From NCBI RefSeq assembly GCF_946222305.1, contig NZ_CAMIHZ010000002.1, positions 1 through 64,000 of the forward strand: a DNA stretch of 64,000 nucleotides. The letters are read 5' to 3'. The stretch is from an uncultured Corynebacterium sp. (lineage in GTDB: Bacteria > Actinomycetota > Actinomycetes > Mycobacteriales > Mycobacteriaceae). Both the position numbers and the translations under genes were made by a program. Numbering within the stretch: position 1 is the first letter of the stretch; each line of letters opens with the position of its first letter. Below, piece by piece: positions 50,718-58,944 of this stretch. A model generated the notes under the pieces. It saw only the letters and a list, made by a program, of their open reading frames with translations, searched no databases and had not been told where the DNA came from.

Positions 50718-52160
50718 ATGCGTGTTGCAATCGTCGCCGAGAGTTTCCTGCCCGTCGTTAACGGCGTGGTTAATTCCGTTCTGCGCGTGCTGGAGCACCT
50801 GCGTCGCCATGGCCACGAAGCTTTGGTCATCGCGCCCGCCGCGAAGGATGGTCAGGAAGAAATCACGCACTACCTCGGCCACCGGATTGCCCGTGTCCCA
50901 GCGGTCGACGTCCCAGGGATCAACTCCCTGCCCATCGGCGTGCCACTGCCACGAGTGCTCACGGAGATGCGCGATTTCCAGCCCGATGTCGTCCACCTGG
51001 CTAGCCCGTTCGTGCTCGGTGCGGCCGGCGCGGCAGCTGCCAAAACCCTCGGCTTGCCGTGTGTAGCGATCTACCAAACCGACGTTGCAGGTTTCGCCAA
51101 CAATTACAACATGGCAATGCTTTCCAAAGCGGCGTGGCGTGTCACCCGCACCCTACACAACAATTGCACGATAACCCTCGCGCCTTCCTCGGTGACGATT
51201 AAAGAGCTCGAAGAACACGGCGTACGCGATGTGTTCCATTGGGGTCGCGGCGTGGACATTGTTCGCTTCAACCCCGCGAAGCGCAGTCAGGACTTGCGGT
51301 CCTCTTGGATCGACGCCGGCCGCTCCAAGCGCATCAAACTCCACGGGGCCGGTGCTGAATCCTTCGGCGAGCAGCCAGTGACTGTTGTTGGCTTCGTGGG
51401 GCGCCTCGCAGCTGAGAAATCCGTAGAGCGTCTCGCCGTATTGAATGACCGCGACGACATTCAGCTAGTCATCGTTGGCGACGGGCCCGAGCGCGAGGAA
51501 TTGGAAAAACGCATGCCAACGGCCGTCTTCACTGGTGGTATGTACGGTGAAGACCTGCCACAGGCTTTCGCCAGCTTGGACATTTTCGTCCACGCCGGCC
51601 AGTTCGAAACGTTCTGCCAGGCCATTCAGGAAGCGCAGGCCTCCGGTGTTGCCACCATCGGCCCCCGCGCGGGTGGCCCCATGGACCTGATCACCTCTGG
51701 TGTCAATGGCCACCTGCTGGATGTGGAGACGTTCGAGCGCGATCTGCCCGGGGCCGTAGAGGACATCATCACCCGCGGTGTGAAGGGCTTCGGCGCTGCC
51801 GCGTTCGAGGGCGTGCAGTCGAAGTCTTGGCCGGGCCTATGTGGCCAACTCATGGACTACTACGACCTGGCCGTTGACATGCGTGGTCGCAAGGGGCTGC
51901 TGTCTCGAAAGTTCTTCCGCAAGGGGCCACCAGAGCGCTTCATGGGTGTTGCCGCCGATGTGGAATCCATGATCGCCTCGGCCACCAGCACTGGTGCCCT
52001 AGCGGTAGCCGCAGGGGAGCGCCTGAAGAAGGCTCAGGAATCCCCCGCGCACATCGCAGCGCAGGAAACGAGCCAGCGCCGTCCCGGCGATATCACGGCA
52101 GAACCTTCCCAAGGCGCGGTACGTCACTCCACCGAATCCGACGAGACCGCGCGGTTCTAA
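50718..52160 (+). CDS. mgtA: GDP-mannose-dependent alpha-mannosyltransferase
   Basis: This GT-B, GT4-family mannosyltransferase corresponds to Rv0557 MgtA, which mannosylates glucuronosyl diacylglycerol in lipomannan-type lipid synthesis. The N-terminal domain starts RVAIVAESFLPVVNGVVNSV. The C-terminal domain has VGFVGRLAAEKSVERL, VIVGDGPEREELE and the E-x7-E motif in ETFCQAIQEAQASG. At 480 residues it carries an extra C-terminal extension of about 100, Ala/Glu-rich and probably disordered. Membrane-associated action on the cytoplasmic face is expected. Confidence 0.9.
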   Translation: MRVAIVAESFLPVVNGVVNSVLRVLEHLRRHGHEALVIAPAAKDGQEEITHYLGHRIARVPAVDVPGINSLPIGVPLPRVLTEMRDFQPDVVHLASPFVLGAAGAAAAKTLGLPCVAIYQTDVAGFANNYNMAMLSKAAWRVTRTLHNNCTITLAPSSVTIKELEEHGVRDVFHWGRGVDIVRFNPAKRSQDLRSSWIDAGRSKRIKLHGAGAESFGEQPVTVVGFVGRLAAEKSVERLAVLNDRDDIQLVIVGDGPEREELEKRMPTAVFTGGMYGEDLPQAFASLDIFVHAGQFETFCQAIQEAQASGVATIGPRAGGPMDLITSGVNGHLLDVETFERDLPGAVEDIITRGVKGFGAAAFEGVQSKSWPGLCGQLMDYYDLAVDMRGRKGLLSRKFFRKGPPERFMGVAADVESMIASATSTGALAVAAGERLKKAQESPAHIAAQETSQRRPGDITAEPSQGAVRHSTESDETARF

Positions 52161-52170
52161 GGCCACGCAA

Positions 52171-52179
52171 GGGGGGGGG
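52171..52179 (+). repeat. Nine-G homopolymer downstream of mgtA
   Basis: An uninterrupted run of nine G lies 11 nt after the mgtA stop. It is outside coding sequence. Such runs slip during replication and sequencing. Confidence 0.8.
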
Positions 52180-52280
52180 ATCCGGTTGGCGCGGAAATAT
52201 TCCAGAAGAGTCCCAGCCAGCGCCGACGGGCTTCTAGACCGGCTTAGCGGTCCGGATACTCGTTCATTGCAGGGCGCGTC

Positions 52281-52286
52281 TAAGAT
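52281..52286 (+). promoter_or_regulatory. -10 hexamer TAAGAT, start of menG
   Basis: TAAGAT ends 8 nt before the ATG at 52295. An AAGGA also lies in the gap, but a transcript starting at the ATG would lack it. Confidence 0.5.
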
Positions 52287-52294
52287 GAAGGACT

Positions 52295-52987
52295 ATGTCA
52301 CGGGCGAGCTTGGATAAAAAGCCCCACGAAGTTGCGTCGATGTTCGACGGTGTGGGCAAGAATTACGACATCACCAACACGATCTTGAGTTTCGGCCAAG
52401 ATCGTCTTTGGCGAAAGCGCACCCGTCGGCGCCTCGATCTCCGCCCTGGGGACCGGGTCCTCGACCTCGCGGCCGGAACCGCCGTGTCCACCGAAGAGCT
52501 CGCCGAAACCGGTGCCTACTGCATCGCCTGCGACTTTTCCATGGGCATGCTTCGCGCAGGTGCCCACCGGGAGGTTCCCAAGATCTGCGGCGATGGCACC
52601 CAATTGCCGTTTGCTGATGCCACTTTCGACGCCGTGACGATCAGCTACGGCCTGCGTAATATCGTCGATTACCGCGCAGGGTTGCGTGAAATGGCCCGTG
52701 TGACCAAGCCCGGCGGAAAACTAGCGGTGGCAGAGTTCTCGACCCCCGTCATCCCCGTGTTTAAGACAATCTACAAGGAATACCTGATGCGCGCGCTACC
52801 GGGTGTGGCCAAGGTCGTCAGCTCCAACCCTGATGCGTACATCTACCTCGCCGAATCTATTCGTGCGTGGCCAGATCAGGAACAACTCGCGCGCGAAATC
52901 GGCCAGTGTGGCTGGGAAAACGTCGGTTGGCAGAATCTCACGGGAGGCATCGTCGCGCTCCATAGTGCCACCCGCCGAGCCGACTAA
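52295..52987 (+). CDS. menG: Demethylmenaquinone methyltransferase
   Basis: This 230-residue UbiE/MenG enzyme performs the SAM-dependent C-methylation that completes menaquinone. VASMFDGVGKNYDITNTILS is the family N-terminus. VLDLAAGTAVSTEELA is the SAM loop, ATFDAVTISYGLRNI the second motif and EFSTPVIPVFKTIY the third. The ATG appears leaderless. The last four bases overlap the end of convergent menJ. Confidence 0.96.
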   Translation: MSRASLDKKPHEVASMFDGVGKNYDITNTILSFGQDRLWRKRTRRRLDLRPGDRVLDLAAGTAVSTEELAETGAYCIACDFSMGMLRAGAHREVPKICGDGTQLPFADATFDAVTISYGLRNIVDYRAGLREMARVTKPGGKLAVAEFSTPVIPVFKTIYKEYLMRALPGVAKVVSSNPDAYIYLAESIRAWPDQEQLAREIGQCGWENVGWQNLTGGIVALHSATRRAD

Positions 52988-54282
52988 CTCCCGAACAGTG
53001 GGCGCGCATCCTGGGCCAGCAACTTATCAGTGGCTTTGCTGAAAGCCCCTGCAGCGCGCCACACGCGGGAGGTCACATCCCGATCCTGTGGCGTTACCAG
53101 GTTGCCCATCAGGCGCGTCGCCACAGCCATCATTGTGTCAGCTTGCGGTCCCCGCATACCCACGGGACCTAGAGCAGACATGAGTCCTGGCATCGTGAGA
53201 CCCATCGCCAATCGGCGCGCCAAGCTGAAGGCTTCGCCGTACTCCTGGCGCAGCAATGTGGGCCACATGTAACGCAGCCCATCGGGATTGCGAGGGGCGT
53301 CGGGCAAAAGAGACACCACGAAACGGGCTGATTCAAGGGCGTAGTCAATGCCTTCGCCATTGAGCGGATTGACTAGCGCAGCGGTATCGCCAATCGCCGC
53401 CCAGTTGGTGCCGGAAACACGCGTGACAGCACCACCCATCGGCAAGAGCGCACTGGTGATGCTCGCCGGTTGGCCGTCAATGGACCACTCGTCGCGCAGT
53501 TGTTCGGCATAGTGGAGAAGGAGTTTTTTGGTATTTACCCCGGCGGGCCGCTTCGCCGTGGCAAGCGCCCCGCATCCCAAGTTCGCTCGGCTGCCACCGA
53601 GCGGGAAAACCCAACCGTAGCCTGGTTGTGCGACCTGATTTTCGTCTCGTAGTTCCAAGTGCGAGTGGATCCATGGTTCGTCGCCATGGGGTGTATCGAT
53701 ATACGAGCGAGCTGCAACCCCGTGCACCATGCCACGTAACCATTGCACGCCCAGCTGGCGGGCTACCGCGCTGCGCACTCCTTCGGCCAGCAGTAGAAAC
53801 TTGAATCGGAAAATCATCTCTTCGCCCGTGGTCTGGTCCACGCCGGTGACTTCAGAAACGCGATCTCCGCTGTCGCGCGTGGCGTCAAGAATCTTGATCC
53901 CACCGTGAAACTCCGCCCCGGCATTAACGGCGTGGCGCAACAGTGCGCTATCCAGTTCTGTACGAGCCACCGCAGAGCCCCGCGGGGGGAAGCTACTGGT
54001 CGTGGGCCATGGTTCGGTAACGGAACCACCGAACCCATGCAGCTTCAAACCCCGGATGCGGGGGCGGTCATCCAGAATTTTCTCGGCCCCCATGTGCTGC
54101 AGAGCCGCAACTGCCCGCGGGGTGAGACCATCGCCACAGGTCTTATCCCTCGGGGTAGTCAAGTGATTCGCCATATCAACGACGCCGACGTGGTACCCAG
54201 CATGGGCGGCATGCCAGGCCGCTGCGCTGCCAGCGGGGCCGGCGCCGACAATGAGGACGTCGAAGGAAATGGTGCGAGACAT
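52984..54282 (-). CDS. menJ: Menaquinone reductase / geranylgeranyl reductase family flavoprotein
   Basis: This 432-residue FAD enzyme is orthologous in position and sequence type to Rv0561c (MenJ), which saturates one isoprene unit of menaquinone. DVLIVGAGPAGSAAAWHAA is the dinucleotide motif. DKTCGDGLTPRAVAAL is the family PxxKxCG-like segment, and AIGDTAALVNPLNGEGIDYA is the FAD-binding motif near the C-terminus. It lies between menG and ispB, consistent with MK-(II-H2) production. No clear ribosome site precedes the ATG. Confidence 0.9.
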   Translation of the reverse strand: MSRTISFDVLIVGAGPAGSAAAWHAAHAGYHVGVVDMANHLTTPRDKTCGDGLTPRAVAALQHMGAEKILDDRPRIRGLKLHGFGGSVTEPWPTTSSFPPRGSAVARTELDSALLRHAVNAGAEFHGGIKILDATRDSGDRVSEVTGVDQTTGEEMIFRFKFLLLAEGVRSAVARQLGVQWLRGMVHGVAARSYIDTPHGDEPWIHSHLELRDENQVAQPGYGWVFPLGGSRANLGCGALATAKRPAGVNTKKLLLHYAEQLRDEWSIDGQPASITSALLPMGGAVTRVSGTNWAAIGDTAALVNPLNGEGIDYALESARFVVSLLPDAPRNPDGLRYMWPTLLRQEYGEAFSLARRLAMGLTMPGLMSALGPVGMRGPQADTMMAVATRLMGNLVTPQDRDVTSRVWRAAGAFSKATDKLLAQDARPLFGS

Positions 54283-54456
54283 AAAGTCATTGTGGCACGT
54301 ATCGGCAATTGCCAGAAGCTAAGGTAACGTAGTTGAAGAATCTGCGAGACACACGTGAATTAGCCGTGCGGGAAAACTAGTCCACAGCACCACCAGTTAC
54401 CCTGATGAGACGGCTGATTGCGTATCCACGACGAATGACGAGGCTGACCGAAGGAA

Positions 54457-55479
54457 ATGGCAAGCACTGAACAGGCCACTGTGAAATCTACCCCGGTAGC
54501 ACCGCAGTTGGGCAGCCCAGAGCTCAATGAGATGCTCCAGGCGCGAGTCGAGGTGGCGGAAAATCTGCTACGCGAATCGCTCATGCAAGGCGAGCCATTT
54601 TTGACCGACAAGATCAATCACCTCGCCATCGCGGGTGGCAAGCGTTTCCGCGTTGTCTTTGCACTGTTGTCGGCACTATACGGTGACAAGCCGACTTCTG
54701 AGGACGTGTACAAGGCGGCTGTGATTGTTGAGCTCACGCACCTCGCCACGCTGTATCACGATGACGTAATGGATGAAGCCGATCGCCGTCGCGGTGCTGA
54801 TAGCGCAAATATGCGTTGGGGTAATTCCATCGCAATCTTGGCGGGTGACTATCTATTCGCCGTTGCCTCCGACATGCTCGCGGACTTGGGCGCGGCAACG
54901 GTGAGCCACTTCGCTTCGACGTTCCGGGAGCTCGTCACTGGTCAGATGCGTGAGACCGTGGGGTGCGCAGAAGGCCAAGACCCGATCGAGCACTACATGA
55001 CGGTGATCCAAGAAAAAACTGGCGTGCTCATCGCTGCGGCTGGCTACCTAGGGGCCGAACACTCCGGCGCTCCGGTTGAGGTTCGCGATGCTCTGCATGC
55101 CTTCGGTCGCAACATGGGACAGGTTTTCCAGATCGTCGATGACATCATCGATATCTGGTCGGATCCTAAGGAGTCCGGCAAGGTACCCGGAACGGACCTG
55201 CGCGAGGGTGTGTTCACCCTGCCGGTTCTCTATGCGATGCGTCAGGACGACGAAATCGGTGCACGTCTGCGGGAGATCCTTACTGGCCCCGTGGAAGACG
55301 ATGAGCTCGTGGATGAGGCGCTGGACCTCATCAAGCGTTCCCAGGGTCGCGAGCGGGCCCAAGAACAGGTCAACATCTACCGCGAAAGGGCAGAGGCGGA
55401 GTTGGACAAGCTGCCGGAATCCCAAGCGACTGAAGCTCTGCGGGAGCTGCTGGGCTTCTCTCTCAAACGGCTGGGTTAA
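54457..55479 (+). CDS. ispB: Polyprenyl diphosphate synthase
   Basis: This 340-residue trans-prenyltransferase makes the side chain used by MenA. The first Asp-rich motif is LYHDDVMDEADRRRG and the second is FQIVDDIIDIWSD; GGKRFRVVF binds the diphosphate. The residues before the first motif (ATLYHDD) are small, as in long-chain synthases, so an octa- or nonaprenyl product is likely, but length cannot be fixed from sequence. It is the Rv0562 (grcC1) counterpart. AAGGAA sits close to the ATG. Confidence 0.93.
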   Translation: MASTEQATVKSTPVAPQLGSPELNEMLQARVEVAENLLRESLMQGEPFLTDKINHLAIAGGKRFRVVFALLSALYGDKPTSEDVYKAAVIVELTHLATLYHDDVMDEADRRRGADSANMRWGNSIAILAGDYLFAVASDMLADLGAATVSHFASTFRELVTGQMRETVGCAEGQDPIEHYMTVIQEKTGVLIAAAGYLGAEHSGAPVEVRDALHAFGRNMGQVFQIVDDIIDIWSDPKESGKVPGTDLREGVFTLPVLYAMRQDDEIGARLREILTGPVEDDELVDEALDLIKRSQGRERAQEQVNIYRERAEAELDKLPESQATEALRELLGFSLKRLG

Positions 55480-55578
55480 AATCTCATCGCAACTGGGGCT
55501 GATATCCCCGGCGAGCTGCTGATTTGTGTTTTTATCGGTAGTTCATAGTAAAGTATCGAGCGCACCCTTGAGGTGCAC

Positions 55579-55663
55579 GCCAGATTGCCCGAGCGGCCAA
55601 AGGGAGCGGATTGTAAATCCGTCGGCATTGCCTTCGTTGGTTCGAATCCATCATCTGGCACCA
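55579..55663 (+). tRNA. tRNA-Tyr (GTA)
   Basis: The acceptor stem GCCAGAT/ATCTGGC is closed by discriminator A and an encoded CCA (55661-55663). The anticodon loop TTGTAAA gives GTA. The long variable arm and GGTTCGAATCC T-arm fit a class II tRNA. A strong terminator follows. Confidence 0.95.
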
Positions 55664-55668
55664 AGAGG

Positions 55669-55711
55669 AAAACCCGGTGAACCTCCGTAGTGGAGAGGTT
55701 ACCGGGTTTTC
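55669..55711. terminator. Bidirectional terminator after tRNA-Tyr
   Basis: AAAACCCGGT (55669-55678) pairs with ACCGGGTTTT (55701-55710). Inner AACCTC/GAGGTT continues the stem past one bulged G. T-runs occur on both strands, so it could also serve the leftward gene remnant at 55780-56002. Confidence 0.85.
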
Positions 55712-55779
55712 GCTTTGCCAAAGCAGGTTGCGTTAGCCAAGGGAGGGGTGGCCTTGCCGAAGGGCAGGTTCGTTAGGAC

Positions 55780-56002
55780 CTAGACCGTGTAGAACCACTG
55801 GCTGTTTCCGACAGCCGGGGTGGTGATGATGTTGTACAGCTGCTGTTCCGTGGCTTGGTAGGAAGCCTTCTCAATTGTCAATCATCGCCTGGGACTGGTC
55901 GTCCGGGGTATAGCTCGCTGGTACCTGGCCGCCGTTTTGGGCGCCAACCCCAAGCACTGGCGCGACACAGTAAAGGGGTTGCCCACCCTCCAGTAGAGAT
56001 CG
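55780..56002 (-). pseudogene. Gene remnant with internal frameshift
   Basis: On the minus strand, one frame reads LLEGGQPLYCVAPVLGVGAQ and on to DDQSQAMIDN before a TGA. After a one-base shift it resumes as EKASYQATEQQLYNIITTPA and ends SQWFYTV with a TAG. The two halves join smoothly around IDN/EK, so this is a truncated, frameshifted C-terminus of a lost gene. It is flanked upstream by a stop at 56003-56005. The family is not recognised. The rest of 55712-56177 holds only probable tRNA promoter sequence. Confidence 0.55.
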
Positions 56003-56177
56003 CTAAACCCCAGCGGCAAGGAGGCGACAAGCTCAAAAAACCACCAGAAAATGCGCGCGTTTTAACCGTCCGAGCAGGCGATTTGTTATCGTAACGAAGT
56101 TCTGGTTATTCTATCTCAGGCTTCGAGCGATACGGACGAACATGTTCGTCGGAAATTGCTCCCCAATAGAAGCTTGT

Positions 56178-56250
56178 GCCCCCTTAGCTCAGTCGGCAGA
56201 GCGTTTCCATGGTAAGGAAAAGGTCGACGGTTCGATTCCGTCAGGGGGCT
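56178..56250 (+). tRNA. tRNA-Thr (GGT)
   Basis: The acceptor GCCCCCT pairs with AGGGGGC, the D-arm is TAGCTCAGTCGGCAGAGC, the anticodon loop ATGGTAA gives GGT and the T-arm is GACGGTTCGATTCCGTC. CCA is not encoded. The length is 73 nt. Confidence 0.95.
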
Positions 56251-56326
56251 CTGTCATTTTTCCAGCGTTCGCCACGTCAGTGGATAACCCCATAAGGCTG
56301 GTGGCCGGTGGTTACAAAATGACTGT

Positions 56327-56403
56327 GGCGGTGTAGCTCAGCTGGTTAGAGCGCACGACTCATAATCGTGAGGTCCCGGGATCGAGTCCCGGCACCGCTA
56401 CCA
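56327..56403 (+). tRNA. tRNA-Met (CAT)
   Basis: The acceptor GGCGGTG pairs with CACCGCT through one terminal G-U. The anticodon loop CTCATAA gives CAT; the D-arm and T-arm are standard and CCA is encoded (56401-56403). The G-U closing pair and standard D-arm suggest the elongator rather than the initiator; tRNA-Ile with lysidine is less likely. Confidence 0.9.
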
Positions 56404-56410
56404 GAACCAG

Positions 56411-56444
56411 AACCCTCCCAGGAATCCCTGCGGAGGGTTTTGCT
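56411..56444 (+). terminator. Terminator after tRNA-Met
   Basis: AACCCTCC (56411-56418) pairs with GGAGGGTT (56432-56439), followed by TTTGCTTT. Confidence 0.8.
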
Positions 56445-56714
56445 TTACCTGCCCATTGTCGCAGTTGGGCACACGGTTCTAAGCCTGTTCTCACCGTCAT
56501 TTGGTGCTCTATCCCCGACCTGATAAACTCGTGCCCTGTTGTGAAAACCACGGCGAGTGCAACATGGCGTCGAGTCATAAAAACCTTCCAGCCAGCCAAA
56601 GCAGGTAGGAAAAGCGCAAGCCGAAACAACGGTTCAGGCAACACCTAAAGGAATGAAAGTCCACGTTAACGGCATACATCACGTAGGCTGTGAACGCAGG
56701 CAATCAAACCGAAT
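56445..56714. other. Intergenic region without a gene
   Basis: Between the tRNA-Met terminator and tRNA-Trp I see no frame with coding character, no repeat and no clear RNA structure. It probably carries the promoter for the tRNA-Trp/secE unit, but I cannot single out a convincing -35/-10 pair. Confidence 0.5.
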
Positions 56715-56787
<73 letters not shown>

Positions 56788-56820
56788 CACTTTCTTGTAG
56801 GACCCTAAGGAGAGTTCCAC

Positions 56821-57159
56821 GTGAGCGACGAGAGCACCAAGACTCCCGCTGCCGGTCTCGGCGACGGTGCTAGCCTCCGCCCAACTGGTAAGCGCCAGAA
56901 GGCTGGTCAGGCCACCACTGCACGTGCTAACTCCTCTTCCCGAGCTCCAGAGGTTGTTAAGACCCGCAAGAACCCTTTCTCCGCCATCATTGACTTCTTC
57001 CGTGGCGTAGTTCGCGAGATGAGCAAGGTCATCTGGCCCACCGGTAAGGAAATGGTGACCTACACCATCGTCGTGCTGGTTTTCCTGGTCCTGCTCACTG
57101 CGCTGGTAGGTGGAGTGGATTACCTCACCAACCTGCTGATGGGTGCGATCTTCCGCTAA
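56821..57159 (+). CDS. secE: Preprotein translocase subunit SecE
   Basis: This 112-residue actinobacterial SecE stabilises SecY in the translocon. A hydrophilic N-terminal extension of about 60 residues precedes the conserved amphipathic helix (FFRGVVREMSKVIWPTGKEM). A single membrane helix follows (YTIVVLVFLVLLTALVGGVDY). The GTG start has AAGGAG upstream. It lies between tRNA-Trp and nusG, as usual. Confidence 0.97.
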   Translation: MSDESTKTPAAGLGDGASLRPTGKRQKAGQATTARANSSSRAPEVVKTRKNPFSAIIDFFRGVVREMSKVIWPTGKEMVTYTIVVLVFLVLLTALVGGVDYLTNLLMGAIFR

Positions 57160-57173
57160 AGGGTCGCCGTCGG

Positions 57174-57249
57174 TTGAAAAAACCGGCGCCGAGCATGCTA
57201 AACTAGCAGCATCACAAACCGCCTTCACCTCAAGGGAAGGCGGATTTTT
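57174..57249 (+). promoter_or_regulatory. nusG promoter followed at once by a terminator-like hairpin
   Basis: TTGAAA (57174-57179) and TAAACT (57199-57204) are 19 bp apart. CCGCCTTC (57219-57226) pairs with GAAGGCGG (57236-57243), followed by ATTTTT. A transcript starting near 57211 would meet the terminator about 10-35 nt later, which looks like an attenuator. For secE transcripts it also works as a terminator or partial read-through point. Confidence 0.6.
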
Positions 57250-57311
57250 AATTGCTGTGCACGGTCGATTCGTATCGCCCGTCATTGCACCCGCCAAGGA
57301 GAGGAATTCAA

Positions 57312-58253
57312 TTGTCCGCAGACAAAGACATCACCGCCGAGAGCCTAGCCGCTGCCGCCCAGGAGGACGTCCAGCAGGCCGTTGCCGAAGCAGCCGAGGC
57401 TCACCGTGCTTCTTCTGATTCCGACGCCGATTCCTCCGAGGTTGGCACCGCTGAGCAGAACGACACCGCTGCCGAGGGCGCGGAAGTAGATGCTGGCCAG
57501 GACGGCGCTGCCGAGGGCGAAGCATCCAACTCCGCGGAGGGCGAGGACTCCAAGTCCGATTCCGAGCAGGAGCTCGAAGATGCAGCGATGCAGGCCTACA
57601 AGGCCCGTCTGCGCGAATTCATGCGCTCCATGAAAAAGCTTCCGGGCGAGTGGTACATCGTGCAGTGTTACTCCGGCTACGAGAACAAGGTGAAGACCAA
57701 CCTCGAGATGCGCGCCCAGACCCTAGGTGTGGATGAGCACATCCATGAGGTTGTTGTTCCCATCGAGGAAGTCACCGAGCTGCGTGACGGCAAGCGCAAG
57801 CAGGTCAAGCGCAAGCTGCTGCCGGGCTACGTTCTGGTTCGTATGGAACTGGAAGATGCAGCGTGGTCCGTTGTCCGCGACACCCCAGGTGTGACCAGCT
57901 TCGTGGGTAACGAGGGCAAGCCAACCCCAGTCAAGATCCGTGAGGTTGCGAAGTTCCTGTTGCCACCAGAGACCGCCAAGCCAGCGACCACCGAGGAAGG
58001 CGCAGAGGAAGCCGGTGCCGTGGATGTCTCCGCTACCGGTGTGGCAACCCCACCAAAGCCAGCCAGCGAGTCCGTGGTTGTCGACTACGAAGTGGGCGAG
58101 TCCGTCACCATTCTCTCCGGTCCATTCGCTTCCGTTTCTGCGACGATCTCGGAGATCGATACCACTGCGAACCGTCTGAAGGCCATGGTTTCGATCTTCG
58201 GTCGCGAGACCCCAGTTGAGCTGGAATTTGATCAGGTCGAGAAGCTGAACTAA
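57312..58253 (+). CDS. nusG: Transcription termination/antitermination protein NusG
   Basis: This 313-residue protein has an acidic Ala/Glu/Ser-rich N-terminal extension (1-105) typical of actinobacteria. The NGN domain carries EWYIVQCYSGYENKVKTNLE, KRKLLPGYVLVRMELEDAAW and TPGVTSFVGNEGKP. An Ala/Pro/Thr linker is unusually long, and the C-terminal KOW domain is VGESVTILSGPFASVSATI. It links RNA polymerase to Rho or the ribosome. The TTG at 57312 has GGAGAGGAA just upstream, and earlier in-frame starts lie in the attenuator region. Confidence 0.95.
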   Translation: MSADKDITAESLAAAAQEDVQQAVAEAAEAHRASSDSDADSSEVGTAEQNDTAAEGAEVDAGQDGAAEGEASNSAEGEDSKSDSEQELEDAAMQAYKARLREFMRSMKKLPGEWYIVQCYSGYENKVKTNLEMRAQTLGVDEHIHEVVVPIEEVTELRDGKRKQVKRKLLPGYVLVRMELEDAAWSVVRDTPGVTSFVGNEGKPTPVKIREVAKFLLPPETAKPATTEEGAEEAGAVDVSATGVATPPKPASESVVVDYEVGESVTILSGPFASVSATISEIDTTANRLKAMVSIFGRETPVELEFDQVEKLN

Positions 58254-58418
58254 GCTTTACCAGTCCGCTAATGTGTACATTTTCCGGTGGCCGGTTACTA
58301 AAAACCCGGCATCCGGTCAGTAGCTAGCTAGGGCTCACGCTCCACTGAGTGGGGTGGTGAGCCTAAACTTTTGCCATCGCGGACGGCACAGCTGCTGATA
58401 ACAGAAAGAGGTTTCATC

Positions 58419-58856
58419 ATGGCCAAGAAGAAGGTCACGGGTCTCATCAAGCTGCAGATCCAGGCGGGCCAGGCTACGCCAGCTCCTCCAGTTGGCCCAG
58501 CCCTGGGTGCTCACGGCGTTAACATCGTCGAGTTCACCAAGGCATACAACGCCGCTACCGAATCCCAGCGCGGCAACATCGTTCCAGTTGAGATCACGGT
58601 CTATGAAGACCGTTCCTTCGACTTCAAGCTGAAGACCCCACCAGCAGCCAAGCTGCTGTTGAAGGCCGCTGGCCTGCAGAAGGGCTCCGGCGTTCCTCAC
58701 ACTGACAAGGTCGGTTCCGTGACCTGGGAGCAGTGCAAGGAAATCGCTGAGACCAAGAAGGAAGACCTCTCCGCTAACGACGTGGAGAACGGCGCACGCA
58801 TCATCGCCGGCACCGCCCGCTCCATGGGCATTACCGTCGAAGGCGCACCAGCTTAA
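58419..58856 (+). CDS. rplK: 50S ribosomal protein L11
   Basis: This 145-residue protein of the GTPase-associated centre starts [20 protein letters not shown]. The conserved [22 protein letters not shown] loop of the thiopeptide-binding region and the C-terminal RNA-binding domain with [16 protein letters not shown] are both present. ATG 58419 gives the canonical N-terminus. A short hairpin (58332-58363) in the leader may be regulatory. rplA follows after 88 nt. Confidence 0.98.
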
Positions 58857-58944
58857 GTCAGCAGGCTTAAGCCAATTAAGACGTGGAAGGGTCGCTTGCT
58901 GACCCGAGCACCACAAACTCCATCCCATAGATTGGAAGAACATT

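Noticed and set aside
52171..52179. Phase-variable switch at the G9 run
   Set aside because: It lies in non-coding sequence 11 nt after mgtA and 101 nt before the menG -10, with no promoter spacer across it.
55855..56094. 79-codon plus-strand frame in the tRNA region
   Set aside because: The minus strand in the same stretch has the coherent, frameshifted remnant; the plus frame has no ribosome site or similarity.
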